A DNA stretch of 64,000 nucleotides, taken from the NCBI GenBank assembly GCA_030737875.1, contig CM060923.1, forward strand, positions 34,960,501-35,024,500. The letters are read 5' to 3'. The position numbers were made by a program, and so were the translations under genes. The stretch comes from Allium sativum (Eukaryota > Streptophyta > Magnoliopsida > Asparagales > Amaryllidaceae). Shown in pieces: positions 47,223 to 58,455 of the stretch (its first letter is position 1; each line of letters starts with the position of its first letter). The notes under the pieces were generated by a model, which made no database searches, had not been told where the DNA came from, and saw nothing but the letters and a program-made list of their open reading frames with translations.

Positions 47223-49027
47223 TGTTGACGTAGGGAATTGTCGCCGATTCAGCACACACTAACCCTTGAGTTTGTGTGTAGAAGAAAGACTATAATCCAA
47301 ATCCAAAGTAAAGTAGTGAGGGAGAACATGACTTTTTATAGTGGTTCAGCACTAATGTATACGTTCACTTTATAGTAATCATTCATCATGTAACAGTTGA
47401 TTACAAAAGTTGTGCAACTTCGGATAATATCTAAGTACAAAACGTTACAATAGAACAACAAAATAATTGTTAATTCTAAACATTGACCAAAATGCCCTTC
47501 TTCTTCTTCATTAAGTGGAAAATATGTTGATTTGATCAACAATGTTTGAAAAGTAGCTTCAATGTCTAAGAAATCCAAAATATCCAAGAATAGTACAAAT
47601 GCAATGTAAATGTCTAAGGAAATATCAAAGAGTTGATGGAAAACGTTTTTGAAACGTTTTAAAGGTCCAAGTGATGACCAATAGTCATGAAAAAGAAGAT
47701 GGAATCCATTAATGGTGCTTGAGATCTCCAAGAAGTCCAAAAATCCAAACTAAATCTCACCTCTTTGAACAACAAGGCAGGGGTATTTATAAGTAGTGGG
47801 TTAGATAAGACTATGTGAGATTTGGGGTCCGTAACATGAAATTTCGCATCCCTTGGAGGCAGGGCACGAAATTTTGTAACCTCCAAACTCGCACCCAAAA
47901 AATCGCATCACTCAACTTTGCCGAAGCCCAAAAAATTGTATTCTTTGTCTCCAAGTTTTTGTATATTAAAATGGGTGGAAATTACATGCGGATCAGACAA
48001 AAACAGGTGATTCGCACGTAGTATGCCAACATCATATCACTGAGAAAGAAAGTAAAACACATGCGGATCAATGGGAATTGAGTGATCCGCACGGTAGAAA
48101 ATCTATGCCAAGACATTTTGCATTTACCAAACTCTCAAAGTCGCTCTAGAAATTTATCGGATACACAGAAATTTACCGTATGTATCCGAAGGAAACTCGC
48201 ATCACTCTGATGCATTCATATGAGAACCGCATGTCGAATCTCGCATCGCATCCCGCCTTGCCAAGAAGTCAGATCCGCCCTTTGCCAAACCAAATCTCAT
48301 GTCATATCCCCTGCCAAAACCTCACACCACCTGATCATGATGTGGAACCGAGGGATTTTTTGCTGGGGCTGATATGTGATGCACGAACTTCACATCCCAA
48401 AGTGATGCGAAGTGTTAGCGATGTGAGATACCAAATTTGCCAAGCCCGAATTTTCTAAAGTTGTTTTCCCACTTTGCACACGTGGATCTGAGCCATTTCA
48501 CCATGCCAATCCACTATTTTGAGCATGCCAAACTTACCAGATTTACCAAATTTTCCAGAGTGATCAGCCAAGGTTTTACACGTGGGTTTTCACGTTTTTC
48601 TCGTGCCGATCAGGCATTTTTGACATGCCAGATCAACTTTTTCCAATTTACCAGATTTTGATGTCATGAGTTGCGCAAGCCATTTTTCGTGATCGTGTCA
48701 TGCTGATTAGCTGTTTTTGAGTTTGCGACGCTTCCTTTTATCCGAACCATATATATCTTTGCACGAAGAGTTTTTCCACGTGATCGGACAGACGCGCTCA
48801 AGCATTTTGAGCTGATCGGAATGAGTCGATCATATATTTTTACCGCTCTAGTTTTTCCAAGTACACCGATGACGATTCTACGAATCGACGCAATTTCCAA
48901 ACCTTTTCTGAACACATCATGACTTCGACTACATTGCTTTGTGTTTTGTGACGACGTTATTAATGCTAGAGCATGTCGCTAACAAAAATCTTGACATGTG
49001 ACAGCGTTACGAATAAGCGTGCAAATG
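47223..49027 (-). repeat. G3 5' LTR (right copy)
   Basis: Starts tgttgacgtaggg and follows the left LTR to gcgtgcaaatg, flanked by gtact. It is longer than the left copy by about 74 bp, including an added stretch near 47240-47330. Confidence 0.8.
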
Positions 49028-49687
49028 GTACTATTTTAAATATTGAAAAAAATATTTATTTGAATACAAACATTGTTTGAATATCAAATTGTGTGCAATG
49101 GTATTCTATTAAATGAATATTTATTTCTGTGTGAGATGTAATATGAAATAGTACAATTACAAACATATTTATATAGTAATACATATGTTTATTATCATCA
49201 AACAAAAATCATATTGGTATACTCATCAATAACCACATCCCCGTCCAAAATCATTTTCAGATTTCGGATATCCACATCCGCGGATACGAACGAATATCGT
49301 ATAATTATTCTCTTCGTCAATGGTCGATAAACCAATAAACATAAATAAATAAATTATTTCAGTTTAATATTATGTTTTTTCAACCTAACTGATTATTAAA
49401 GTGCTGGAAAAAAATATGATGATAATATATAATTTTGAGCAATTAACATGCGCTTAGTAGAATTTCACCTTTACAAAATAATAAATTAGTATATTCAATT
49501 ATGTTAAAATACACATTATATGAGTTATAATCATGAAAAAAATGGACGGATAATTTTCTGATGTGGATGTGCCTATACCCGCATCCGCATCCCTTTTTTG
49601 GAATATTGGATATTTATTTGTTTTTTGGATGCGGATGCAGACGAACTTTGGATTTTTTAGGCATCCATTGACAACCCTACTGTGCCC

Positions 49688-51025
49688 TGTTAGAGTGTTA
49701 ATTTTAAATGCTAGGAAGAAGCATCCACATTCAAGATCCAACCAAGTTGTTTTGTTTTAATTTTTGAAAAATGCTAAGATGTTCGATAAGAGCTTATCCT
49801 TCTAAGGTAGCTTTTTTTATTTCATTCTGAACAGTTCACGTTTGCATCAGCATCCAATGCGTTCGATGCATCAGATGCATCTAATGTGGATTCCACTTAA
49901 CTGTCCAGTTTAACGTAACCACTGTGAGAGAGACGTTCGCGTTCTGTCGCGAATGTCTCCCCCGTAACGGCTATATTTTCAACATTCTCTTCTGTATAAT
50001 CATCTTCATCTACTACCATGCTTGCTCACTTTCATCGAGAATTCATTATAGTAGCATCATATTCTGATAATTTTATATCATCACTTGTTCGTTTCGTTTC
50101 ATTTTTTGTTTTTATGTTTATTTTAACATCTTTGGTCTCAAAAATGGTCGAACCATAACTACAGAGAAATGCTCATTGTAGTACAAAATTTGACCAGTTT
50201 ACGGGAATTCAACACGCAACAGCCGTTTCAATAACCTATACAAACACAAATAAAATAATAATTTTGTCTCTTTCGCGTTAACCCTTTTGTGAAAAAAGCA
50301 TTTTCCTTTCGTGAAATTGCCCTTTTCATTTGTCCATTTCGGTCAGAAAAAAATGCATAAGTCTCTAGTTGGATGCATCACTTATATGTTATTTCCACGG
50401 TTCCTGAGAAACTCGTGATTGGTCCTCACACTTAATAGATTAGGATTAATCTTTGTTTTATATTTTTACTCTATCCATCTGTATTGATTACCCTTAAGCA
50501 CTATGGTTATGTCAATCACTATACGATTATTCAAGCTAATACCGAAGCCTGGGAATTGTTATGCGCGGGAACCTTGAACTTTTTAGATAAACTAACCCTA
50601 TCGGGTTATTTTTCTCCCTTAACAATTTAACACATCTACACATTAAGAAACTCCATACCAGTCCATTGGATTTCACAAGTATAGGTAGTTAAAATGTTCA
50701 TCTCCTTATAACTTAGTCACTGATCCAGATTCCACCACCTGAAAGAACAATTTATACTTCGCTTTTCATACCTATTGTTCGTCTTGATATTCATTTATTC
50801 ATATTCTTAGTTCGTTGCTCGAAGCCAAACAAAGGCGTAACCATTTTAGGCTTGATCATGGTCTACATAAAAACTATCCATAATAAATCCTATTTTAGCG
50901 ATTGAATATTTAAATATTGATCATCAATTAGTTAATTGAGCGACGGTTCCAAAGGCGACTTTCCATTTACAATCGAGTCAGGACTCGAGATCACCTTTAT
51001 TGAGTCTGGATTGTTCGTTATCTGA
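49688..51025. other. Intergenic, nothing recognised
   Basis: Unique-looking AT-rich DNA. A patch at 49842-49885 has repeated gcatc/gatgc motifs. No open frame with a domain on either strand. Confidence 0.5.
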
Positions 51026-51033
51026 ATAAAAAG

Positions 51034-51731
51034 TAGGGCTATCAATTTTCTACATGACCCCTAACCTACACAGAAATTAGCAGGTAAACTCGACCAGTTT
51101 AGTTGGTGGGTTATTTTTAGGTCAAACCGAGTTTGACCCGTTTATAAACGGGTGAGTTTAGGGTTGATCTGCTAAGCCGATTTTAACCCATCAAACCCGA
51201 TTATATGTTGTATCTCTTTCATACTGTTAGTCTTTTATGTATGCCATTAGTGTTATGTATGCAGTAAATAATATGCTCATATATTCTTGTGTAAGCTGTT
51301 ATAGTTTACTAATTTATTCTTGCATGTTATTAGTTATATTTTACTTATAACAATTGTATCTCTTACATATTGTTAGTCTTTTATCTATGCAATATGCTCA
51401 TATATTCTTATGTATGGATAATGATTTTAGGTTAGGGTGATTTCATGTTTTATATGCGTGCTGCTTGTTGGTGATTTTGTAACTTGCTGTTTGTTGGTGA
51501 TTTAATTCTTTTGTCATGGGCAATATTTGCCAAGGGGTTAAATGGGTAAACCTGGCCCGACACAACCCGTTTAGTTAAACAGGTTACACGGGTCGGGTCA
51601 GGTCAACCCGTTTATAAACGGGTCGGGTTAGGGTCGAGAAAAAAATGACCCGTTTAATAAATAGCTTAACTCGACCCATTTATAAATCAACCCGACTTGA
51701 CCCGACCTAACACGACCCATTGACAAACCTA
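51034..51731. mobile_element. 698-bp hAT-like non-autonomous element
   Basis: Perfect 8-bp target duplications ataaaaag lie at 51026-51033 and 51732-51739. The ends are tagggctatcaatttt on the left and, on the minus strand, taggtttgtcaatgggtcg on the right, matching the tagggttgtcaatgg-type TIR of the 1204-49679 element. Both sides carry aacccg/cgggtt repeats (51100-51200 and 51545-51720) that can pair over long distance. The middle is AT-rich without coding content. Confidence 0.85.
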
Positions 51732-51739
51732 ATAAAAAG

Positions 51740-53790
51740 TATATGAATCGATATATTCTGAGTTTGGACAATGTGATGATCAAAATAATATCGAAATACA
51801 TGTAAAGTAGTCGTTTCAGAACACTATGTATGATGACATTTATATTTTTGGAATTATAACGGTGAGTTGTTATACGCAAGCGAGTTTCAGTATGACTGGA
51901 TTTACTATTTGGTCGTACAAGATTAAAACGCTTTTCAATTTCTATAACGAATTATAATTTAATGAATTATAATTATATAATTTAGGTTTTGAAGGCTAAC
52001 TTGTGTATACAACCGAGTTACGGCTCGAAACTATTGTTATTTTGTTTAGAAGACCTTTGTACATACAAATCGATAGACATCATGCCTCGATTGGAGTTCG
52101 CGAGTTTTCGGGCCTTTACAGAATATATTAATAAAATATTATAATTTAAGCCCTTATGCTATATTGTTTGGGCCGGTACACCCACCTTCCCAAACAAAAT
52201 CACTGTTCCATTGTTTAGCAATGGTCGTTGCTTTTCACAACTTCAAAATTTTATTTCCCTTGGTTTACTCTCCCAAAGTCATGAAACAAAGCATTACAAA
52301 ATCACATCATGAATCCCCACCTATCATACGCATTTGGTAGGGTGTGATTTTGGATATCGAGATATTTGTGAAAGATTGGCGTGCAAGGGTTCCATTTTCC
52401 AAGATGTAGAGGCGACATTAGGCAAGATGGACTCGACTATTGGGCTTCTCTACGTAAACCACATCTTCTCCATGAGTTTTAACTCGTTCAGTCAATAATG
52501 GTGGGGTGATAGAGGCTTAAAGCTATAACAGCTCTAAGAAGGATACGTTTTGATACGGAAGGCCAGGTTCAGAGAGTTTCGATGCATCATGGTGAGGCAT
52601 GTAGTGAAGTTTGTCAGATCCATCGGTTCATTAATTTATGGTTTATTGTGGGAGTTGTTGAAACGAGAGAGTAGCATGGAAGTGGGTTTGGAGATACGGT
52701 CATGTATAAACTTTGTGTTTGCGGAACAAGGAATAGTTGGTGCGGGTAATTGTAATTTAACCAATCTACTTATTTAAATAATTCATGAACTTATATCAAT
52801 TATAACTTTTGTGTATGAGGTTAGATTTAGACATTGTTTCTTTCTTTGGACTCGTATTGGTGAGCTCTAGACTTTAGAGCCAACTTGATTGAGTTGAGCG
52901 ATGTTGTCTCTTACTAACTATAGTTGTTCGTATATTATTTAATTGACATTTTAACCGATTTCTAATTATAAAAAGGAATTATTAGGATAGTTGAATCTAG
53001 TAAATATTAATAAAACGATTAATAAGTGATTTAAGTAGTTTTAATCATGGTTATCACATTTTGACTATTTGAGTATTATTACGTGCTATTTACCCATTTA
53101 TGTGCTGTTACACACTATTTTGATGACATTGCCAAATTTAGGTTATTTTAACACTTATTTCACTTTGGTTGCTATAGATAAGTTTTATTTGATTTATTAA
53201 TACTGCTATGGATAGTTGTATGCTAGTTTAGGAATTTATATGAGTATTAGTTGCATGGGTTAATTGTTTGCTTAATTTAACTTAAAACGTCGTTCAAAAG
53301 CAATCTAGTATTAGGAAAATTATTATTCGTTAGAGTTTAGTTTTTATCAATCAGACACACAAGCTTATGCATATTGATTGAGCACACAAGGAGGATAAAC
53401 TCGAACTGATGAGATAAATTCACGAATAAGCTTCAGAACGCTTGGACGGACTCAATGATGGAGCAACATTGGATCTTTGCGACGGTTTTCAAGATGGGAC
53501 GATACTGTACGTAGCTTGGTGGCTGATCTGAAGAAGGAGATGGATCTGGCGACGAGCTTGATTTCACATGAAACGTCGGGCGTTATTCTTTTGGATGTAT
53601 ATTTAATTAATTTTGGTTAAATATATGATCCGAGTAATCGCTATCGATTACTGTGCGGTGGTCGATATCGACTGCTATTGTTGTTGGCCACTTTGGCTAT
53701 TCTGACATGAACAATGCTGCAATTTTGAGGTGTAGGATATGATGATTCATTAGATAGTGATTTATTTCAATATATATGATGGCTCTTCGA
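51740..53790. other. Intergenic, nothing recognised
   Basis: AT-rich. No domain, no clear LTR boundary. 53330-53620 may already belong to the LTR fragment that follows, but similarity is too weak to claim. Confidence 0.45.
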
Positions 53791-53799
53791 TTAGTGACT

Positions 53800-54680
53800 T
53801 TGGTTGGAGATAAGGATGTGATGCTTTTAGATAGTGATTCACCATTCGACGACAATGATTCCAAGGTGAGAAGCAAGACTGCTGTGATGGTTGGTTTTTC
53901 TTCGAGACATAGAAAAGTTGGCATTAAGTCATATTGAGGTGACTGTCGGAGAGAAAGAGCTGGGAGGTACATCATGATATCCTTTGACATATAATGACCA
54001 TCCATATGGTCCCCATATCATGACGACTTCAAATGGGAGTTTTACTGATAGTATAAAGATAGATTCTGTTGTGGAGAACCTGTACAAAGGGGTTGTCGGT
54101 GCACCTTTAAGGAGTGTCATAAGGATGGATTAGAGTCCATCGACCTAAAACATGATCTTCCTGGACCCCAGAGTCTGTCGGTGTTTTGGATTGAGTAAGT
54201 TTATCTGCAATAGTCTGCTGATGTAGGACATAGTGAATAGTGATAGTCTGGTGGAGTTCCTCGATGTAGAACATGTCGGTACCTCTATGGATTGAGTAGT
54301 TGAAGTACCGAGTGTTATATGCTTTACGCACCGAGTGAGTGAATGCGAGGATGGATGATGAATGCTATGGTTGTTTATTACTGCTAGTACTTAAACATAT
54401 ATCATACTCTATTTACATGATGTCTATCACAATATAATATAAATCTATTGTTATATGCTAACTTTGTGGATGCACGGACATGACAAGTATGATTCTACAT
54501 ACTCCATGTGTCGTATTCACTATTAAAACTTTTATAGCACTTTGAGATTTATTTATTGCTCATACCAAAATATTTTCTGATCCAAGGTTTTATGTTCTTT
54601 CTGATTACCTTCGTACTGATCGACATGTTGTTGAGTAGATCAGGAAACACGTATGAATAACATTTGGAGCTGCACAATTG
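53800..54680 (+). mobile_element. Diverged fragment of a G4-like LTR
   Basis: Colinear short matches to the reverse complement of the G4 LTR: caaaggggttgtcggt (near 54087), atatgctttacgcac followed by gagtgag (near 54317), tatgctaactttgtgga (near 54455) and tgctcatacca ... ggttttatg (near 54557-54596). Order and spacing agree with G4 positions 37160 down to 36780. It is therefore an LTR relic in the opposite orientation to G4, from an older relative. It ends abruptly at the TRIM at 54681. Confidence 0.6.
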
Positions 54681-55179
54681 TGTTATGTAACGAGGTCGGA
54701 ACAAAGCCCCCCTTCCTTGCACGCATATGAGATGGCACACAACTCCCATATAACAAAAAGAATCCCTGAAGTTACATGCCTAGCAGCTCATATTTGTACA
54801 CAATTCCTTCAATATATTCCGTGATGTGGGATATCGTATCCAAACCATCATTCCTCCTTAAGAACATGCGAGGCAATCCTAACAGTCTCCCCCTTGACTT
54901 GTATCCTACGAGTATCTTTTGAGAGCACTGCCTTACCTGCATGGCCCAGTCCGAACCTTCGGCTCTGATACCACTGTTATGTAACGATGGTTGGAACAAA
55001 GTCCCCTTCCTTGCACGTATATGAGCTGGCACACAACTCCCATATAACAAAAGGAATCCATGATGTTACGTGCCTACCAGCTCATACTTGTACACAATTC
55101 CTTCAATATATTCTGTGATGTGGGACTACTGTATCCAAACCATCATTCCTCCTTAAGAACATGCGAGGCAATCCTAACA
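54681..55179 (-). mobile_element. TRIM (small LTR element without coding sequence)
   Basis: Two direct repeats of 204 and 205 bp (54681-54884 and 54975-55179) start tgttatgtaacga and end caatcctaaca. The 90-bp middle holds, on the minus strand, tggtatcagagcc (54961-54973) as primer site and caagggggagac (54885-54896) as polypurine tract. This is the structure of a terminal-repeat retrotransposon in miniature. The flanks aattg and gttga do not match, so no target duplication is present. Confidence 0.85.
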
Positions 55180-55446
55180 GTTGATTTAGATGAACTCGCC
55201 TCTCTAAATCCAATTTGAGAACTCATAACATTCTCCACCGTTTTTTCAAGCAATTTATATATGTTATCATTTCCCCGTTTTACGTGCAGAAGCTCCTTGT
55301 TACCATTCCAAATCCTTGTGACTCCTTCTCTAGTCGAGAAACTGCAGTCTTTTTGTTCCAACTGTCCAATTGAAGCAAGATTCTTCTTAATTTCCGGGAT
55401 GTACCTAACGCCTATTAGCTTCACCACCTTTCCATTATTCATCTTT
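55180..55446 (-). pseudogene. Copia pre-integrase region, truncated
   Basis: VVKLIGVRYIPEIKKNLASI and GQLEQKDCSF match the GAG-pre-integrase domain found between protease and integrase in copia polyproteins; the last residues (SSKSTV) would lead into it. A stop separates it from the protease part (TAA near 55447). It is cut at the TRIM junction. Confidence 0.78.
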
Positions 55447-55448
55447 AA

Positions 55449-56464
55449 TTAGGCTGAACCTATGCCTTTAACATGCAAATCTCGACCATCGGCAGATTCC
55501 ACTTTAGCATATTGTTCTTCATAATCAATAAATGCATCCTTTTGATGACATACGTGGAAAAAATTTCCCGAATCAAGTATCCAATCTTTGCTTTTGCCTT
55601 CATTAACACATAAAACATTGCCTTCAAGTTCCACACCAAGATTCACCTGATTATCATTGTCCTTTTGTTCATTCGACTCTTCTTCCAATGCCTTCATCTT
55701 CTCCTTATCCCTTTTAAGCTTATGACAAAATCTCAGTTGATGACCGGGTTTGTCATAGTAAAAACAAATGTATTCCTCGCTCACGTCTGTTCTATTCGAT
55801 TGCCTTTCCATATTTCGTTGATTAACCCTACTTGCAATAAAAGCTTTTTCAATTGGAGTTTCGATTTCCGTTGTCTCCTTATCTTTTCCTTCCATAAGGA
55901 AAGTCCTCCGCATCTCCTCATTAAGCAAGCTACTGACCATTGAACCCACTGAAACAACGCCATCATAATTTGAGTTAATCAACGCAACTACAAGTGTTTC
56001 CCAATTCTCCGGCAACGAACTCGTCATCATTAAGGCTTGTGTTTCATCATCTACCTTAAACTTTACGGCAGCTAATTGATTCACAATTTCCTGAAAATCA
56101 TTAAGATGCTCTCCATTTGATCCACCTTCCTTTAGCTTCAGATTCACCAACCTTCTCATAAGAAGAGTCTTATTTGTTGTAGAGTTTTTCGCATAAAACC
56201 CTTTCAATTTCTTCCATGTAGTATATGCAGATGTTTCATTAGCAATAATATGAAACACTATTATCCAAAAAAACATCGAATAGACGCAACAGTCTTCCTA
56301 TCCAAAGTCTCCCATTTTTCTTCAGATAGATTGCTAGGTTTTACCCCATTATTCTCTAGTGGCTGATGAAGATCATTAAGATAAAGGAAATCTTCCATTT
56401 TTGCCTTCCATAATCCCCAATTTCTTCCATTAAGCTTTTCAATAATTATTTTATCCATATTCAA
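55449..56464 (-). pseudogene. Copia gag-protease with one frameshift
   Basis: The start at 56464 reads MNMDKIIIEKLNGRNWGLWK, a typical copia gag opening. The frame breaks near 56265, and the next frame continues NETSAYTTWKKLKGFY, LKLKEGGSNGEHLNDF and LPENWETLVVAL, all UBN2 gag features. The zinc knuckle CFYYDKPGHQLRFC has Tyr instead of the second Cys. The protease active site WILDSGNFFHVC follows at about residue 210 of the second frame, and the frame stays open to 55449. Apart from the one frameshift it is well preserved. Confidence 0.87.
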
Positions 56465-56490
56465 ACCCTCTCCAAAAAAATTGTGTAGAA

Positions 56491-56503
56491 GGCTCTGATA
56501 CCA
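56491..56503 (-). other. Primer-binding site of the copia fragment
   Basis: The minus strand reads tggtatcagagcc, two bases from the LTR. Confidence 0.88.
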
Positions 56504-56505
56504 AC

Positions 56506-56918
56506 TGTTAGGGTTTCCGCAAGATCACTACACAATTAGATTTTTAAAGAGGGAAGAAGATAACAATAACAAGCCAATTCCACCAAACAAACCTTTATTA
56601 ATCCACCAAATTATTACAACGAATACCTAAAAATGATTGAGAATTTATCTCAGTCAAAAAACAAGTTTTTCTTTCCTTCAAGTACAAGTAAATCTCGCCC
56701 TAATGAGATTCTTATATAGACAAATAGAAAGACTAGGTTAAAAACCTAATTAATCCCTAAAATATCTCAGAAATAAATATCCTTTAAAACTTGCTCAAAA
56801 TAAAGAATTCCTAAAATATCTCAATAGATCCATAAAATCCGCAGCAGATCCTTAAATTCCACAACTTCCAATTTCTCCATCTTCAATATTCATGTGATAA
56901 ATATCACAAATCATAACA
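56506..56918 (-). repeat. LTR of the copia fragment (413 bp)
   Basis: Starts tgttagggtttcc and ends atcataaca in plus orientation, forming TGTTA...TAACA ends. The outer boundary rests on this inverted end only, because the partner LTR is missing. Confidence 0.65.
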
Positions 56919-56923
56919 AAGTG

Positions 56924-57800
56924 GACTAGCAGAAGATGACGTATCTTCATATTTATACTTGTATTATCATTATTTATTCTTCTATGTGACACTGTTGAGT
57001 CTTGAAAGTGTTATTTATTCGCATTAGAGATAGCTTATCAGTTTAAGTTTGTTTATCATTTGTATAAATTATATCAATGTTTCGTATAGCTATATGAGTC
57101 TATGTACTCTAATTATATGGTTCAGATGATTACTATTGTCTCATCTGTTTTATATCTTTGACAATTACTAGTATTACCATACAACAGTGGGAAAACCGAC
57201 CGTTAGATTATTTAATATCAAAGAAAAAAATTCTATTAACTATATTCTTAAACAAGAAATTAATTAAAAATTCACAATGTTATTTTAAAAAATCAAAATA
57301 AGTGCAAATATGTAAATTATATTAATTAATAGATTTGAATCATTGTCGATTTTATAAAATGAAGTTAGAAATCAAACAAATATTAGCTTATAGCACATTA
57401 TTATATTTGTGAATTGACAATTAAAAAAGACAAATAATGCAATAATAAATGTAATAAATAAATCATTTATTAATGAACTACATTATCAAAATAAATACCT
57501 AAAGGAGCATTGTTAATTTCAATAACTCTATAAACTTGGTCTGTGTTGGCTCATCATCCTTCATATGCTAAATTTTAGATCAAAACACAACAAATGTACA
57601 CTACAATAAGGACTTGAGGACCTCGTCCACATATATACTGAAATTTTATTAAGGGAAAGGCAAAAATCACCATTGCTTGGTGCAGGTATTTTTATTCGCT
57701 CAATGGGTCAAATTGTTCAATATAATAGTTCATTTAACGGTACACTAGAATCCTCCAATGATAAGAATACCCCCAAAAAAAAGTAAAAGAAAATAGTAGT
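56924..57800. other. AT-rich intergenic DNA
   Basis: No gene, repeat or transposon end recognised. Confidence 0.45.
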
Positions 57801-57802
57801 CT

Positions 57803-58018
57803 TCAAGCCCTATCAGATTCGCTTGATTTACATGCAACACTATATTTACAGGTAAACACAAAAGAATTGTCAAACTGAAAAGCAGTAGCATTAAGATGAG
57901 CTTGACTGTTGAATGAAGGAGAAGACATAGCAGACAGAACTTCAGTAATAGAGGCAACGACACTCAAAGCCGCTTTTAGAACTTGTTGAGAGCATCCTGG
58001 CTTCACCATATTCTTTAC
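57803..58018 (-). CDS. Candidate 3' exon of an unrecognised gene
   Basis: On the minus strand an acceptor-like gatacag is followed by an open frame [20 protein letters not shown] and, after a serine-rich stretch, a stop at 57803. It is alanine/serine-rich and probably helical at its start. A donor-like end of another small exon (58227 to about 58270, QIKLLQEYTDK) joins it in phase. It has no family I can name. It may belong to the gene whose exons are at 59635-60069, with a dehydrogenase relic in between, or to a separate one. Confidence 0.4.
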   Translation of the reverse strand, partial: VKNMVKPGCSQQVLKAALSVVASITEVLSAMSSPSFNSQAHLNATAFQFDNSFVFTCKYSVACKSSESDRA

Positions 58019-58226
58019 CTGTATCTTTATAATATCATTACAACTGTGTACCAGAATTATATATGTATGGTTTAATACAATATTAGAGCTCTTTTTGTGT
58101 ATTTGATAAGTGCGAAAGTTATAGTGCGTATCTAAACATATTTGAGTCCAAAAATATTAAACAAAAGACATCCACTTGTGATTTTTGGTCTGAAATGACA
58201 TGATGGAACGAGGAAACAAAAAATAC

Positions 58227-58270
58227 CTTATCAGTGTACTCCTGAAGTAATTTTATTTGTCCCATATAAT
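58227..58270 (-). CDS. Candidate small internal exon (unrecognised gene)
   Basis: Frame YMGQIKLLQEYTDK ends at AAG followed by gtattt, a plausible donor, and continues in phase into 57803-58018. The upstream boundary is uncertain: the best acceptor (before 58279) would include an in-frame TAA, while an acceptor ending ttaag avoids it. Confidence 0.35.
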
Positions 58271-58455
58271 CTTAATCTTCTACAAACAATGTAATAGCCT
58301 TTAAATCAGCTCCAGGCCATGTTTTCAAAAAGCATTCATTGGCACAAATGAACTGAATTAATTGATTTTCAAAAATGTTAAACAACAAAAGTTACAAATA
58401 TTCATATTCCTGAACTAAACTTGCTGGACATTCCAACCATTTCATCACACAAAAA

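Larger units (their letters stand above)
33527..49027 (-). mobile_element. G3: Ty3/gypsy element of Tat/Ogre-like type with gag relic and no pol
   Basis: LTRs (33527-35257 and 47223-49027, 1731 and 1805 bp) begin tgttgac; the left ends gccaaca and the right a decayed gcaaatg. Perfect 5-bp target duplications gtact lie at 33522-33526 and 49028-49032. The internal region is 35258-36304 plus 44754-47222, about 3.5 kb without G4. It holds only a gag relic on the minus strand and a 47-bp repeat array. No pol motif is visible. LTR divergence is much larger than in T1 or T2, so it is older. Lineage assignment rests on gag alone. Confidence 0.78.
1248..49228 (-). mobile_element. C0: SIRE-like Ty1/copia retrotransposon, gag only, heavily interrupted
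   Basis: The LTRs begin tgtagg and end ctcaaca or ctcatca in plus orientation. The element reads on the minus strand: a primer-binding site lies inside the right LTR (30558-30571), a polypurine tract inside the left one (26270-26280), and gag lies between (about 28989-30560). The internal region of about 4.3 kb has no recognisable protease, integrase or reverse transcriptase. The long gag with a C-terminal coiled coil recalls the SIRE/Maximus lineage. The flanks gtacc (1243-1247) and ataac (49229-49233) agree at only three of five positions, so the target duplication is decayed. It is the oldest of the large LTR elements, since all the others sit inside its LTRs. Confidence 0.75.
30574..49228 (-). 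repeat. C0 right LTR (5' LTR), broken by a hAT-like element and by G3
   Basis: LTR pieces are 30574-31582, 31933-33526 and 49033-49228, about 2799 bp. The sister LTR is 2790 bp after removal of T1 and T2. This copy shows the empty sites of T1 (near 31305) and T2 (near 33132), and the sister shows the empty sites of the hAT-like element (near 13535) and of G3 (near 26067). Confidence 0.8.
1204..49679. mobile_element. hAT-like non-autonomous element, split by the whole retrotransposon stack
   Basis: The left piece is 1204-1247 and the right piece is 49229-49679, about 495 bp once the inserted copia element is removed. The left end starts taaggttgttaacaattgc; the right end, read on the minus strand, starts tagggttgtcaatggatgc, an imperfect terminal inverted repeat. 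The flanks are ctgtggcc (1196-1203) and ctgtgccc (49680-49687), an 8-bp target duplication with one mismatch, the size expected for hAT. Both pieces carry gcggat/atccgc motifs typical of such short plant elements. There is no transposase, so it would depend on an outside source. Assignment rests on TIR and TSD only. Confidence 0.6.
55180..56918 (-). mobile_element. 5' part of a Ty1/copia element
   Basis: Read on the minus strand: LTR (56506-56918), primer site (56491-56503), gag, protease and pre-integrase domain. Integrase, RT, RNase H and the second LTR are missing; the sequence stops at the TRIM. The right flank of the LTR is aagtg. Confidence 0.82.

Noticed and set aside
53697..54331. Minus-strand frames of 60-100 codons
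   Set aside because: They lie in or beside the G4-like LTR fragment and have no recognisable motif.
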